From contig CANQLP010000010.1 of NCBI GenBank assembly GCA_947624725.1, forward strand, positions 1 to 28,704: a DNA stretch of 28,704 nt. The letters run 5' to 3'. The DNA is from an uncultured Clostridia bacterium. Lineage in GTDB: Bacteria; Bacillota_A; Clostridia; TANB77; CAG-508. How positions within the stretch are numbered: position 1 is the stretch's first letter; every line of letters starts with the position of its first letter. The notes under the pieces were generated by a model. The model saw only the letters and a program-made list of their open reading frames with translations, had not been told where the DNA came from and did no database searches. Shown in pieces: positions 16,884-26,361 of this stretch. A program made the position numbers and the translations under genes.

Positions 16884-18434
16884 ATGAAAAAAGAAATGGT
16901 AAATAAAGCAAAAGATGAAAAGGAAGAAAGATATATAAATAAACAAGGACTTGCTAAAGTTCAGTCTAAAAGATTAGATAATTATTCAGAAGAGCTACTT
17001 AAATCATTAGAACAATATGGAGAAGAAATAGGCACAGTTTTACTCTCATATAACAAAACAAGCACAGAAAAGACAATGGGAGTAAGATGGCTTAGGAATT
17101 CTTCAAGAAGAATTCAAAATAGAAAAAATCATCAAGACATGGTAGAAATGCTTGCTGTGGAATGTGCTAAAAAATTAGGACTAAATGTAGAAACTGTAAG
17201 ATTGATGGCAAGGAATCATGATATTGGTCATACATTTTTAGGTCATGGTGGAGAATGGTTTTTGTCTAACATAAAGGAAGAATATGGCTTAGGCGAATAC
17301 ACACATAATGCTCTAGGACCAAAGGAACTTATATATAGATACCATATCTATGATGAAATGTTGGAAAATATAAAAGAGTTCAATCCAGATATTACAGAAG
17401 GAGAGCTTACAAGAATAAAAAGAAGCCTTTGGTTAATATTTGATGGGATAAATTCTCATAATGGAGAACTTTCTGAAACTGAGTTTAAACCAAATTCTGA
17501 AAAAACAGAAAAAGACTTTGAAGAAGAAATTATGAAATGTCATACAGAAAAAGGATTTGATAGAACTATAATGCCAGCTACTATCGAAGGCTGTTTAATT
17601 AGAATGTGTGATAAAATTGCATATACTCCGTTTGATATGGTAGATGGACTTTATGAGGGATTTATTGATGGAATAAATGGAGAATATGTACCTGTTTTGC
17701 TAGAACTTGGAATTACAGAAGAAGAAATAAATGAAGCCAATATTAAGCAGTCATATGAGAAAATAGCTAGAAAATTACAAATAATATTTTTAAAATCTGT
17801 AATTGAAAATAGCTCAAATTCTGCCATAAGAATGGATACAAAGACTTCAAAACTTATGCATACACTTAGAAATATTAATAACAAAGAAATTATTGATTTA
17901 GAAGTTTTAAAAGAGGATCATGAAGTATATCCTAATGCTATTAGAAACTTAATGAATCACTTTGCAGACTTAACATTAGATAATTTCTTTATGATAGAGG
18001 ATATAAGACAGATAAGTACAGATTTAATACTTACAAACTCTATCATGAGAAAATTTAAGGGAACTCCAGATGAAGGATTTGTCAAATTTATCGTAACTAC
18101 AACACCTGAAATTTATGATTTTGACAAAGAAATGATAGAAAAGACATCTGAAAGTAGTGAAAAATCAGGAAAATCAGTAAACCTAAATTTTGATAGAAAA
18201 ATGGCATTAGAATTTGGTGCAGAATATCTATCTACATTAAGTGATATGGAATTTTTGAATTTACTTGTATCACAAAAAATGATAACTGAAACTCAGTTAA
18301 AATCGTTAACTAGAACCTATAAATCAATAGGAAAACAGGGCTTAATAGATGAACACTATGTTCATGATGAATGGGCAAAAATTACGGAAAAACAAAGACA
18401 AGACACAGAAAAAATTGAAGAAAAAACAAGATAA
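16884..18434 (+). CDS. HD-domain dNTP triphosphohydrolase (dGTPase-like), copy 2
   Basis: 516 residues, clearly paralogous to the gene at 13450 along its whole length. Shared blocks include RRIQNRKNHQDM with His83, ARNHDIGHTFLGH with His112-Asp113, THNALGPKELIYR, KRSLWLIFDGINSHNGE and RMCDKIAYTPFD with Asp243. All HD ligands are kept, so both copies should be active. The weak ribosome site (GGTGAA) contrasts with the strong one of copy 1. lepA starts 24 bases downstream, so read-through is likely. No in-frame CGG. Confidence 0.85.
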   Translation: MKKEMVNKAKDEKEERYINKQGLAKVQSKRLDNYSEELLKSLEQYGEEIGTVLLSYNKTSTEKTMGVRWLRNSSRRIQNRKNHQDMVEMLAVECAKKLGLNVETVRLMARNHDIGHTFLGHGGEWFLSNIKEEYGLGEYTHNALGPKELIYRYHIYDEMLENIKEFNPDITEGELTRIKRSLWLIFDGINSHNGELSETEFKPNSEKTEKDFEEEIMKCHTEKGFDRTIMPATIEGCLIRMCDKIAYTPFDMVDGLYEGFIDGINGEYVPVLLELGITEEEINEANIKQSYEKIARKLQIIFLKSVIENSSNSAIRMDTKTSKLMHTLRNINNKEIIDLEVLKEDHEVYPNAIRNLMNHFADLTLDNFFMIEDIRQISTDLILTNSIMRKFKGTPDEGFVKFIVTTTPEIYDFDKEMIEKTSESSEKSGKSVNLNFDRKMALEFGAEYLSTLSDMEFLNLLVSQKMITETQLKSLTRTYKSIGKQGLIDEHYVHDEWAKITEKQRQDTEKIEEKTR

Positions 18435-18458
18435 AAATATCTTAGGAGAAGTGTATAA

Positions 18459-20273
18459 ATGCCAAGAAAACAAGATTTTATTAGAAATTTTAGTATAATT
18501 GCACATATAGACCATGGTAAATCTACCTTAGCAGATAGATTAATCGAAATGACAGGAGTACTTCCTGAAAGAGAAATGGAATCACAAGTTTTAGATAATA
18601 TGGAACTTGAAAGAGAAAGAGGAATTACAATAAAATCTCAAGCAGTTAGAATGAAATATACAGCAAAAGACGGTAAGGAATATATATTAAATTTAATAGA
18701 TACACCTGGGCATGTAGATTTTAATTATGAAGTATCTAGAAGCTTAGCTGCATGTGATGGAGCAATTTTGGTCGTTGATAGCTCACAAGGTGTTGAAGCA
18801 CAAACACTTGCAAATGTATATTTAGCACTAGATAATAATCTAGAAATTTTACCTGTTATAAATAAAGTAGATCTTCCAAATGCAAGACCAGAGGAAGTAA
18901 AAAAAGAGATAGAAGATATAATAGGTCTTGACGCAGAAGATGCACCTCTTATATCTGCAAAATCTGGCTTAAATGTAGATGAAGTTTTAGAGCAAATTGT
19001 AAATAAAATCCCAGCTCCAACAGGTGATGAGACAAAGCCTACAAAATGCTTAATATTTGATTCATATTATGATAATTATAAAGGTGCAATAGCACATGTA
19101 AGAGTAGTAGATGGTAAGGTAAAGGTGGGAGACGAGATATTACTTATGGCAGCAGATAAAGCATTTACTGTAACAGAAGTCGGATATTTTGAGCCTCGGC
19201 ACATATGTACCATCAGATGAAATAACAGCAGGAGAAGTTCGGATATATTGCAGCAAGTATAAAAAATTTATCAGATATTCATGTTGGAGATACAGTTACT
19301 CTAAAGGATAATCCAGCAGAAGAAAAACTTCCAGGATATAAAAAGGTAAACCCAATGGTATATTGTGGACTTTATCCAATGGATGGAAGTGATTATGAAT
19401 TTTTAAAAACTGCACTAGAAAAATTAAAGTTAAATGATGCAGCTTTAGAATATGAACCAGAGACCTCAGCAGCACTAGGATTTGGTTTTAGATGTGGATT
19501 TTTAGGGCTTTTGCATTTAGAAATTATAGAAGAAAGACTAGATAGAGAGTTTGACTTAAGTTTAATTACGACATCTCCATCAGTTATATATAAAGTGCAT
19601 AAAACAAATGGAGAGGTAATAGAAATATATAACCCAACAGATTTGCCATCTCCTCAGGAAATATCATATATAGAAGAGCCAATTGTTAATGCAGAGATAC
19701 TTACACCTAAAGAATATGTTGGTGGAATTATGGAAATATGCCAAAATAGACGAGGCATATATGTAGATATGAAATATTTAGATGCAAATCGTGTAACACT
19801 TTGCTATGAATTACCATTAAATGAAATTATATATGACTTTTTTGATATTTTAAAATCTAAAACTAAAGGATATGCTTCTTTTGATTACGAATTTAAAGAA
19901 TACAGAAGAGCAGACCTTGTAAAATTAGATATACACGTAAATGGAGAAGCAGTAGATGCACTTTCATTTATAGTTCATAAGGATAATAGCTATACAAGAG
20001 GCAAGAAAATGGTAGAAAAACTAAAAACTTGTATACCAAGACAATTATTTAGTATACCACTTCAAGCAGTAGTACGGAGGAAAAATTATTGCAAGAGAAA
20101 CTATTTCTGCAATGAGAAAAGATGTACTTGCAAAATGCTATGGAGGGGATATTTCAAGAAAGAAGAAGCTTCTTGAAAAGCAGAAAAAAGGAAAGAAAAA
20201 GATGAGACAAATAGGAAATGTGGAAATGCCACAAGAGGCATTCTTAAGCGTACTTAAACTTGATGAAGAATAG
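18459..20273 (+). CDS. lepA: Elongation factor 4 (LepA), three CGG shift sites
   Basis: A 603-residue LepA, normal family length, when three C residues are skipped. LepA is a ribosome-associated GTPase. The N-terminal G domain has [13 protein letters not shown] (G1), DTPGHVDF (G3) and NKVDLP (G4). The first two shifts fall in domain II ([26 protein letters not shown]), the third in the C-terminal domain ([19 protein letters not shown]), followed by the typical [11 protein letters not shown] end. ATG 18459 follows TAGGAGA. Without shifting, translation would end near 19220, leaving only the GTPase domain and a few extra residues. Three required shifts in one conserved gene imply each is efficient. 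Confidence 0.93.
19197..19199 (+). other. In-frame CGG, +1 shift site (lepA, after codon 246)
   Basis: cct-CGG-cac; skipping C gives cct-ggc-aca (P-G-T). The only example with a GGC codon. Confidence 0.88.
19240..19242 (+). other. In-frame CGG, +1 shift site (lepA, after codon 260)
   Basis: gtt-CGG-ata; skipping C gives gtt-gga-tat (V-G-Y) in the conserved AGEVGYI segment. Confidence 0.88.
20075..20077 (+). other. In-frame CGG, +1 shift site (lepA, after codon 538)
   Basis: gta-CGG-agg; skipping C gives gta-gga-gga-aaa (V-G-G-K). The second Gly of the pair has no extra C. Confidence 0.88.
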
Positions 20274-20290
20274 AAAGGATGATTTTATTC

Positions 20291-21930
20291 ATGAATTTGA
20301 TTTGTAATTCTAAAGAGTTTAATTTAAAAGATGGAGAAAGCATTTTTGAAGCTTTAAAGACAGAAATTAACGGAAACAAACAGATTATTACTTGTATGTT
20401 TAACAATGAAGTAAAGAGTCTAAATCATGTGCCAAAAACTAGTGGAAAAGTTCAACTTTTAGATTACACAGATACTGAGGGAAAAAGAGTATATGTAAGA
20501 GGAATTATGTACATAATGGCTATGGCAATAGATGAGGTTTTCAAAGAAGCTTTACTTACTATCAATTATCAATTAGATAATTCTATGTTTTGTACATTTG
20601 AAAATATGGAAATCACAGATGAAGTATTAGAAAAAATTAAAGTAAAAATGGAAGAAATAATAAATCAAGATATTCCAATCAGAAAAGTAAAAATGACTCC
20701 AGAAGAAGCAAAAGAATTTTATGAGAAAGAAAAAAGTATAAGAGGAATTTTACAAACAAATTCAGAAACAAAGGAAGTTGTATCTTTATATTATTGCAAA
20801 GACTATTACAATTATTTCTATGGCGTTATGCCAATCTCAACAGGTTATACAAAGGTATTTGACCTTGTAAAATATGGAGAAGGATTTTTACTTAGATATC
20901 CTAGCAAAAAGAATCCTAATGAAATTAGCAAATTTAAGGATAACAAGAAACTATCTTCAACTTTAGATGAATATGAAGAAATACATAAAGTATTAAAGCT
21001 TAATACAATTTATAGATTAAATAAAAGTTTAGAAAAAGATAATGGAAAAGATACAATTCTTCTTGCAGAAGCACTTCATGAAAAGAAGATTTCAGACATT
21101 GCAGACAAAATTGCAAAAGAAAAGAAAATAAAAATGATTCTAATTGCTGGACCTTCTTCATCACGGAAAAACTACATTTGCAAAAAGACTTGGAATACAA
21201 CTAAGATTAAATGGAATAGAACCTAAAACTTTATCAGTAGATAATTATTTTGTAGAAAGAGAACAAAATCCAAAGGATGAAAATGGAGAATATAATTTTG
21301 AATGTATAGAAGCAGTAGATTTGAAGTTATTTAATGAGCATGTATTAAGGCTTTTATCAGGAGAAGAAGTAGAAATCCCAACATTTGATTTTACAACAGG
21401 ACACAAGATGTTTAAACGGAGATAAACTTAAACTTGGAAGTGATGAGGTACTTGTAATCGAAGGAATACATTGCTTAAATGATAAACTTACAGAAGCTAT
21501 TCCAAGAGACAAAAAGTTTAAAATATATATAAGTGCACTTACAGTTTTAAATATTGATTATTATAATAGAATTTCTACAACAGATACCAGAATTATAAGA
21601 AGAATTGTAAGAGATTATAAATTTAGAGGATATTCTGCAAAAGAAACTTTAGAAAGATGGGGCTCTATTGCAGATGGAGAAAAAATATATATTTATCCAT
21701 ATCAAGAAGAAGCAGATGTTATGTTTAATTCATCAATTGTATATGAGCTTGCAGCACTTAAAAAATATGCGCTTCCTTTGCTTTCAGAGATAAATAGAGA
21801 AGATACAACATTTGCAGAAGCTAAAAGATTAATAACTCTTCTAAATTACTTTAAATCTATTAATGATGATGATATTCCAGAAAGCTCAATTTTAAGGGAA
21901 TTTATAGGTGGAAGTATTTTTAAATATTAA
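20291..21930 (+). CDS. Nucleoside (uridine) kinase-like protein with TGS/ThrRS-like N-terminus, two CGG shift sites
   Basis: About 545 residues from ATG 20291 (AAAGGA 11 bases upstream; ATG 20279 sits on the ribosome site). The N-terminal half resembles the TGS and second additional domains of threonyl-tRNA synthetase (TEGKRVYVRGIMYIMAMA, FYGVMPISTGYTKVFDL). The C-terminal half is a phosphoribulokinase/uridine-kinase P-loop domain: LIAGPSSS-G-KTTFAKRLG, DNYFVERE, PTFDFTTGHKMFK-G-DKLKLG, VIEGIHCLND and RRIVRDYKFRG. Both shifts restore glycines, the first being the P-loop Gly before the catalytic Lys. Family members in Firmicutes are annotated as nucleoside kinases; the substrate is not proven. 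It follows lepA closely and is likely cotranscribed. Confidence 0.85.
21164..21166 (+). other. In-frame CGG, +1 shift site inside the P-loop (nucleoside kinase)
   Basis: tca-CGG-aaa; skipping C gives tca-gga-aaa-act (S-G-K-T). A missing or replaced Gly here would destroy the ATP site. Confidence 0.9.
21417..21419 (+). other. In-frame CGG, +1 shift site (nucleoside kinase, second)
   Basis: aaa-CGG-aga-taa; skipping C gives aaa-gga-gat-aaa (K-G-D-K). Without the shift a TAA follows two codons later. Confidence 0.88.
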
Positions 21931-21948
21931 AAATGCAGGAGGCAAAAT

Positions 21949-22278
21949 TTGAAAAGATTTACTGAAATAGATGAAGAATTTATATGTGAAAATTGCAGAG
22001 AAAAAGTTAAGCCCCTTGGATATTCATGCAGAAACCATTGCCCAAAATGTTTATACTCAAAGCATGTAGATATAAATCCAGGAGACAGAGAAGAATTGTG
22101 TCATGGCATGCTAGAGCCAATTGATATAGAGATAAATCCTAAAAAAGGGTATATGATAATTTTTAAATGTAAAAAATGTGGTAAAATAACAAAAAATAAG
22201 GTAGCAGAAGATGATAATATGGATTTAATCTATAGAATCATAGAGAAAAATACAAAAGGGAGGATAATTAAGTATTGA
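21949..22278 (+). CDS. RNHCP domain zinc-ribbon protein
   Basis: 109 residues from TTG 21949, with AGGAGG 8 bases upstream. FICENCREKVKPLGYSCRNHCPKCLYSKHVD is the RNHCP family signature; a second pair, FKCKKCGKIT, completes two C-x2-C knuckles. The family is small, probably zinc-binding, and its function is unknown to me. Its stop overlaps the TTG of the next gene (TTGA), implying coupling with the oligopeptide-binding protein. Confidence 0.82.
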   Translation: MKRFTEIDEEFICENCREKVKPLGYSCRNHCPKCLYSKHVDINPGDREELCHGMLEPIDIEINPKKGYMIIFKCKKCGKITKNKVAEDDNMDLIYRIIEKNTKGRIIKY

Positions 22279-23884
22279 AAAATAATATCTTAAGATATAT
22301 ATTTATAGCTGTTGTTATAGGATTAATATTATATGCTGTATATTATTTCTACGGGAAAGAAGGAACAGAAAATAATACTGAAGAAAATGTTGTAGAAACT
22401 GAAAAAAGTGAAGAAGATACAAATTTAAGAATAGGAATTTCTAATCTAGATACTTTAAATCCATTAATTTCAAAGAATAGAAATATACAAGATATGACTA
22501 AATTAATATATGAACCATTATTCAATATAACTGATAATTTTAAACTAGATAATGCACTTGCAGTAGAATGGTCAAAAGCTGATAGTAAAACATATCTTAT
22601 AACTTTAAGAGAAAATGTTAAATGGCACAATGGAGAAGATTTTTCAGCAGATGATGTAAAATTTACAATTGATACAATAAAGGCATTAGGAGATAATTCT
22701 ATTTATAATTCAAATGTATCTTTCGTTGATAGAGTAGAGATTATAAGTAAAAACTTAGTAAAAATATATTTAACAGATCAAGTCCCATTTTTTGAATATA
22801 ATTTAACTTTTCCAATAATTAGTTATAAGTTTTTTGAAGGAGAAGATATATTAAATTCTAGTAAGAATAATATACTTATGGGAACGGGAAAATATAAAAT
22901 ACAAGTAGTTGATTTGAGCTCACAAATTGATTTAATGAGAAATCCAAATTGGTGGAATGCAGATAAAGTAAATCTAAATTTTGACACAATTACAGTAAGA
23001 GTCTATGGAACATTATCAGAAGTATATAATGCATATAAACTAGGTGGACTGGATTTAATAATTACTGATAGTATTGACATAGAAGATAGTATTGGCGTTA
23101 TAGGCTCTAATATGAAAGATAACATAGGTAGAAACTTTGATTATCTAGCATTAAATGTTACAAGCAATATATTATCAAATAAAGAAGTAAGACAAGCTAT
23201 TAATTATGCCATAAATAAAGATGAAATTGTAAGTTCAGTATATAAAGGAAGATACAAAACAGGAGATTTTCCATTATCTAGTGTTTATTATCTAAACAAT
23301 GAAAATATATCAGGCTATGAATATAATAAGGACAAAGCAAAACAAATTCTAGAAGAAAACGGCTGGAAATTAAGTTATGGAAGCTGGCAGAAAAAAATAG
23401 GATATAGTACAGTAAGATTAAGATTAAATTTAGTTGTACAATCTTCTAATCAAAATAGAGTAAATGTAGCAAATATTATAAAAAAGAATCTTGAAGAAAT
23501 AAGTATACCAGTTAATGTAATTTCTGCAAATGACCAAAGATACCAAAACTATTTGAATGGTAAAAACTATGATATGATACTTACAGGTGTTTCTGTTCGG
23601 TGTTAGTCCAAATCTTGCAAGATATTTTGGAGACCGGAAACTTAGCGAATTATACAAATGAGGAAGCAAAAGGAATATTAGAAGAGCTTTACAGTATAAC
23701 AGATGAAAAAATATTAAAGGAAAAATATGATAGACTTAAAAATATTTATATAGATGAAAGACCATATATAGGTTTATATTTCAGTAGAGTTACTACAATT
23801 TTTGGAAAAACTTTAAGCATAAATGTTAATAGCAATTGGTCTAATCCATTTTATAAAATAGAAGAATGGCATAAAAGAAAGTAA
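22275..23884 (+). CDS. ABC transporter substrate-binding protein, SBP_bac_5 type, two CGG shift sites
   Basis: 535 residues from TTG 22275 (GGGAGG upstream) when two C residues are skipped. An N-terminal membrane helix at about 7-26 has no lipobox cysteine. LRIGISNLDTLNPLISKN, MTKLIYEPLF and ENVKWHNGEDFSADDVKFTI are typical of oligopeptide/nickel-binding proteins; NKEVRQAINYAINKDEI follows. The shifts fall near the C-terminus: TGVSV-G-VSPNLARYFGD-G-NLANYTNEEA. Zero-frame reading stops one codon after the first site (TAG), losing about 94 residues. No permease genes adjoin. The promoter for recA lies just downstream. Confidence 0.86.
23598..23600 (+). other. In-frame CGG, +1 shift site (SBP_bac_5, after codon 441)
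   Basis: gtt-CGG-tgt-tag; skipping C gives gtt-ggt-gtt-agt (V-G-V-S). An in-frame TAG would follow one codon later. Confidence 0.85.
23635..23637 (+). other. In-frame CGG, +1 shift site (SBP_bac_5, after codon 453)
   Basis: gac-CGG-aaa; skipping C gives gac-gga-aac (D-G-N). It is only 37 bases after the previous site. Confidence 0.85.
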
Positions 23885-23902
23885 AAAAATTTTCAAAAAA
23901 GC

Positions 23903-23931
23903 TTGACCTAAAAAAATAATAAGTATATAAT
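23903..23931 (+). promoter_or_regulatory. SigA promoter of recA
   Basis: TTGACC at 23903-23908, 17-bp spacer, TATAAT at 23926-23931. Confidence 0.75.
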
Positions 23932-23936
23932 AATAG

Positions 23937-23950
23937 CAAACGAATGTTTA
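23937..23950 (+). promoter_or_regulatory. LexA/DinR (SOS) box overlapping the recA start site
   Basis: CAAACGAATGTTTA contains AAC-N4-GTT with GAAT as the spacer, fitting the Gram-positive consensus CGAACRNRYGTTCG at 11 of 14 positions. It lies 5 bases after the -10, where a repressor would block initiation. Confidence 0.6.
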
Positions 23951-23991
23951 TAGTATTATTTATACAAAAGGAAGAAAGGAATGTGAAAAAC

Positions 23992-25044
23992 ATGGCAGAA
24001 AATAATGAGAAAAAACAAGCATTAGAAATGGCAATGGGACAAATTGAAAAGCAATTTGGAAAAGGTTCAGTAATGAGACTTGGAGAATTTAAAGCAATGA
24101 ATGTAGAGGCTATTTCTACAGGAGCATTAAGTCTAGATATAGCACTTGGAATCGGAGGAGTTCCTAGAGGAAGAATAATAGAGATATATGGACCTGAAAG
24201 TTCAGGAAAAACAACTTTAGCATTGCATATAATTGCTGAAGCACAAAAAGAAGGAGGAGAAGTTGCATTTATAGATGCAGAGCATGCATTAGACCCAGTT
24301 TATGCAAAAAATCTTGGTGTAGATATAAATGAACTTATAGTATCACAACCAGATACAGGAGAGCAAGCATTAGAGATTGCAGAATCTTTAATCAGAAGCG
24401 GTGCATTAGATGTAATAGTTGTAGACTCTGTTGCAGCATTAGTACCAAAAGCAGAGATAGATGGAGAAATGGGAGATTCACATATTGGTCTTCAAGCAAG
24501 ACTTATGTCTCAAGCTTTAAGAAAACTTGCAGGAGCAGTAAATAAGTCTAAAACAGTTATAGTATTTATAAACCAATTAAGAGAAAAAGTTGGAATAATG
24601 TTTGGAAATCCAGAAACTACAACAGGAGGAAGAGCATTAAAATTCTATGCATCTGTTAGAATGGATATAAGAAAAGTAGAAAATATTAAACAAGACGGAG
24701 AAGTAATAGGAAATAGAGCAAGAGTAAAAATAGTAAAAAATAAAGTCGCTCCACCATTTAGAGAAGCAGAATTCGATATATTATATGGAAAAGGAATTTC
24801 AAAAGAAGGAAACATATTAGATATAGCTGTAAACTTAGATTTAATAGTTAAAAGTGGATCTTGGTTTAGTTATAAAGGAGAAAGAATTGGACAAGGTAGA
24901 GAAAATGCAAAAAAATATTTAGCAGACAATCCAGAAGTAATGGCAGAAGTTGAAGCAAAGATCAGAGAAAATATGGCACAAGCATTTGAAAATTCTTTAA
25001 GTGAAGAAACTGTAAGTGAAAATGATGAAGAAATAATGGACTAG
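23992..25044 (+). CDS. recA: Recombinase RecA
   Basis: 350 residues from ATG 23992 (AAAGGA about 11 bases upstream; longer in-frame starts are non-conserved). It catalyses strand exchange in homologous recombination and stimulates LexA self-cleavage. [17 protein letters not shown], Walker [42 protein letters not shown], and loop-2 [18 protein letters not shown] are all intact, with an acidic tail. Promoter and probable LexA box lie upstream, and recX follows 21 bases downstream. It contains many GGA glycine codons, including the P-loop tca-gga-aaa, none preceded by an extra C. Confidence 0.97.
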   Translation: MAENNEKKQALEMAMGQIEKQFGKGSVMRLGEFKAMNVEAISTGALSLDIALGIGGVPRGRIIEIYGPESSGKTTLALHIIAEAQKEGGEVAFIDAEHALDPVYAKNLGVDINELIVSQPDTGEQALEIAESLIRSGALDVIVVDSVAALVPKAEIDGEMGDSHIGLQARLMSQALRKLAGAVNKSKTVIVFINQLREKVGIMFGNPETTTGGRALKFYASVRMDIRKVENIKQDGEVIGNRARVKIVKNKVAPPFREAEFDILYGKGISKEGNILDIAVNLDLIVKSGSWFSYKGERIGQGRENAKKYLADNPEVMAEVEAKIRENMAQAFENSLSEETVSENDEEIMD

Positions 25045-25065
25045 GTAAAGTTTTAGGAGGAATAT

Positions 25066-25515
25066 ATGTATACACCAGAAGAATTTGATAATAAAAAAAC
25101 AGAAGTTATGAAATATATCTTATACAAAAAAAGAACAGAGGGAGAAGTAAGAAAAAAGTTTTGTCATACAATAGATGAAAATATGCTAGAGGATATAATA
25201 GAATATGTCAAAGAAGCGGGATATATAAATGACAAAGAATATGTAGAAAAGATTTTTAATGAGTATATGAATCTGAACCTAATGTCTATTAGAGAGATGA
25301 AGCGTAAGATATATGAAAAAGGTATATATGTAGATGACATAGAAGAATATATTGCAAATAATGAGGAAAAACTTAAAACTTATGAACTAAATTCAGCAAA
25401 GAGATTAGCTGAAAAGAAAAAAGGAAAAGAGGAACAAAAACTTAAAGCTTATCTTATAGGAAAAGGCTTTGATTTTGAAATAGTAGATGAAGTATTAAAG
25501 AATCAAAGCGAGTAA
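25066..25515 (+). CDS. recX: Regulatory protein RecX
   Basis: 149 residues. RecX binds the RecA filament and moderates its activity. The three-helix RecX repeats are recognisable: KYILYKKRTEGEVRKKF, IEYVKEAGYINDKEYVEKIF and IREMKRKIYEKGI, ending with KLKAYLIGKGFDFEIVDEVL. Its place 21 bases after recA, behind its own AGGAGG, is the standard one and supports cotranscription under SOS control. Confidence 0.9.
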   Translation: MYTPEEFDNKKTEVMKYILYKKRTEGEVRKKFCHTIDENMLEDIIEYVKEAGYINDKEYVEKIFNEYMNLNLMSIREMKRKIYEKGIYVDDIEEYIANNEEKLKTYELNSAKRLAEKKKGKEEQKLKAYLIGKGFDFEIVDEVLKNQSE

Positions 25516-25547
25516 GGCAAGTTTTAAGAAAGGAATGTGATATAAAA

Positions 25548-26306
25548 ATGCAGAATGTATTATCACTTGAAAGCAAAGGATTACAAATAAAAATAGAGAA
25601 TTTTGAAGGACCACTTGATTTGCTTTGCCACTTAATTGATAAAAATAAGATGGATATATATGATATAAATTTAAGTGAAATAGCAGAACAATACATAGAA
25701 TACATAAATAGAATCCAAGAGCAAAAACTTGGGATAAGCTCAGAATTTATTGTTATGGCATCGACTCTTCTTTTAATAAAATCAAAAGGTCTTCTTCCAA
25801 ATGCTGATAATCAAGAAGATGATGAGATAACAGAAGAAGAATTAATAAGAAGGATAGTAGAATATAAGAAGTACAAAGAAATTACAGCAGAATTAAAAAA
25901 TTTGTATAGCATAAATTCAGATACAATATATAGAGCACAAGAAAAAATAGAACTTCCTAAACAAAAACTGGAGAAGACATATGAGAAGGATATAATTGTA
26001 GAATTATATAAAAATGCAATAGATAGATATAGAGAAAAGATAAATGTAAATGCTGAAAATATTGAAAAAATTGCAATAAGAGATTCATATACTGTCGGAA
26101 GTAAGGTAAAGGAAATATTTAAGGCACTTTTGAAAAAACCCAAATTTGTATTTAATAAAATGTATACAGTTTCAAAATGCAATAAAATAGAGATAGTAAC
26201 AGCCTTTACTGGGCTTCTTGAATTATCAAGAAGAAATAAAGTAATAACAGGACAAGAAGAATTATTTGGAGATATAATAGTAGAGAAAAAGAAAAAAGCA
26301 GTATAG
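25548..26306 (+). CDS. scpA: Segregation and condensation protein A
   Basis: 252 residues, the usual ScpA length. It is the kleisin subunit of the SMC-ScpA-ScpB chromosome condensin. IENFEGPLDLLCHLIDKNKMDIYDI is the diagnostic N-terminal SMC-binding region; MASTLLLIKSKGLLP follows. The C-terminal winged helix (VTAFTGLLELSRRNKV) is intact. It starts at ATG 25548 after AAAGGA. ScpB, which is normally the next gene, is not present in the window; the next gene is DUF2953. Confidence 0.93.
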   Translation: MQNVLSLESKGLQIKIENFEGPLDLLCHLIDKNKMDIYDINLSEIAEQYIEYINRIQEQKLGISSEFIVMASTLLLIKSKGLLPNADNQEDDEITEEELIRRIVEYKKYKEITAELKNLYSINSDTIYRAQEKIELPKQKLEKTYEKDIIVELYKNAIDRYREKINVNAENIEKIAIRDSYTVGSKVKEIFKALLKKPKFVFNKMYTVSKCNKIEIVTAFTGLLELSRRNKVITGQEELFGDIIVEKKKKAV

Positions 26307-26361
26307 CTTTAATAAAAATAGGCAAAACTAAAAATATAACTAAAAGGAGATAAAGTTTGGT

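Noticed and set aside
12150..23640. Classical programmed frameshifting with slippery sequence or upstream Shine-Dalgarno stimulator (as in prfB)
   Set aside because: The codons before CGG are unrelated (Pro, Ser, Gly, Asp, Val, Lys) and no common upstream AGGGGG-type element or downstream structure is visible.
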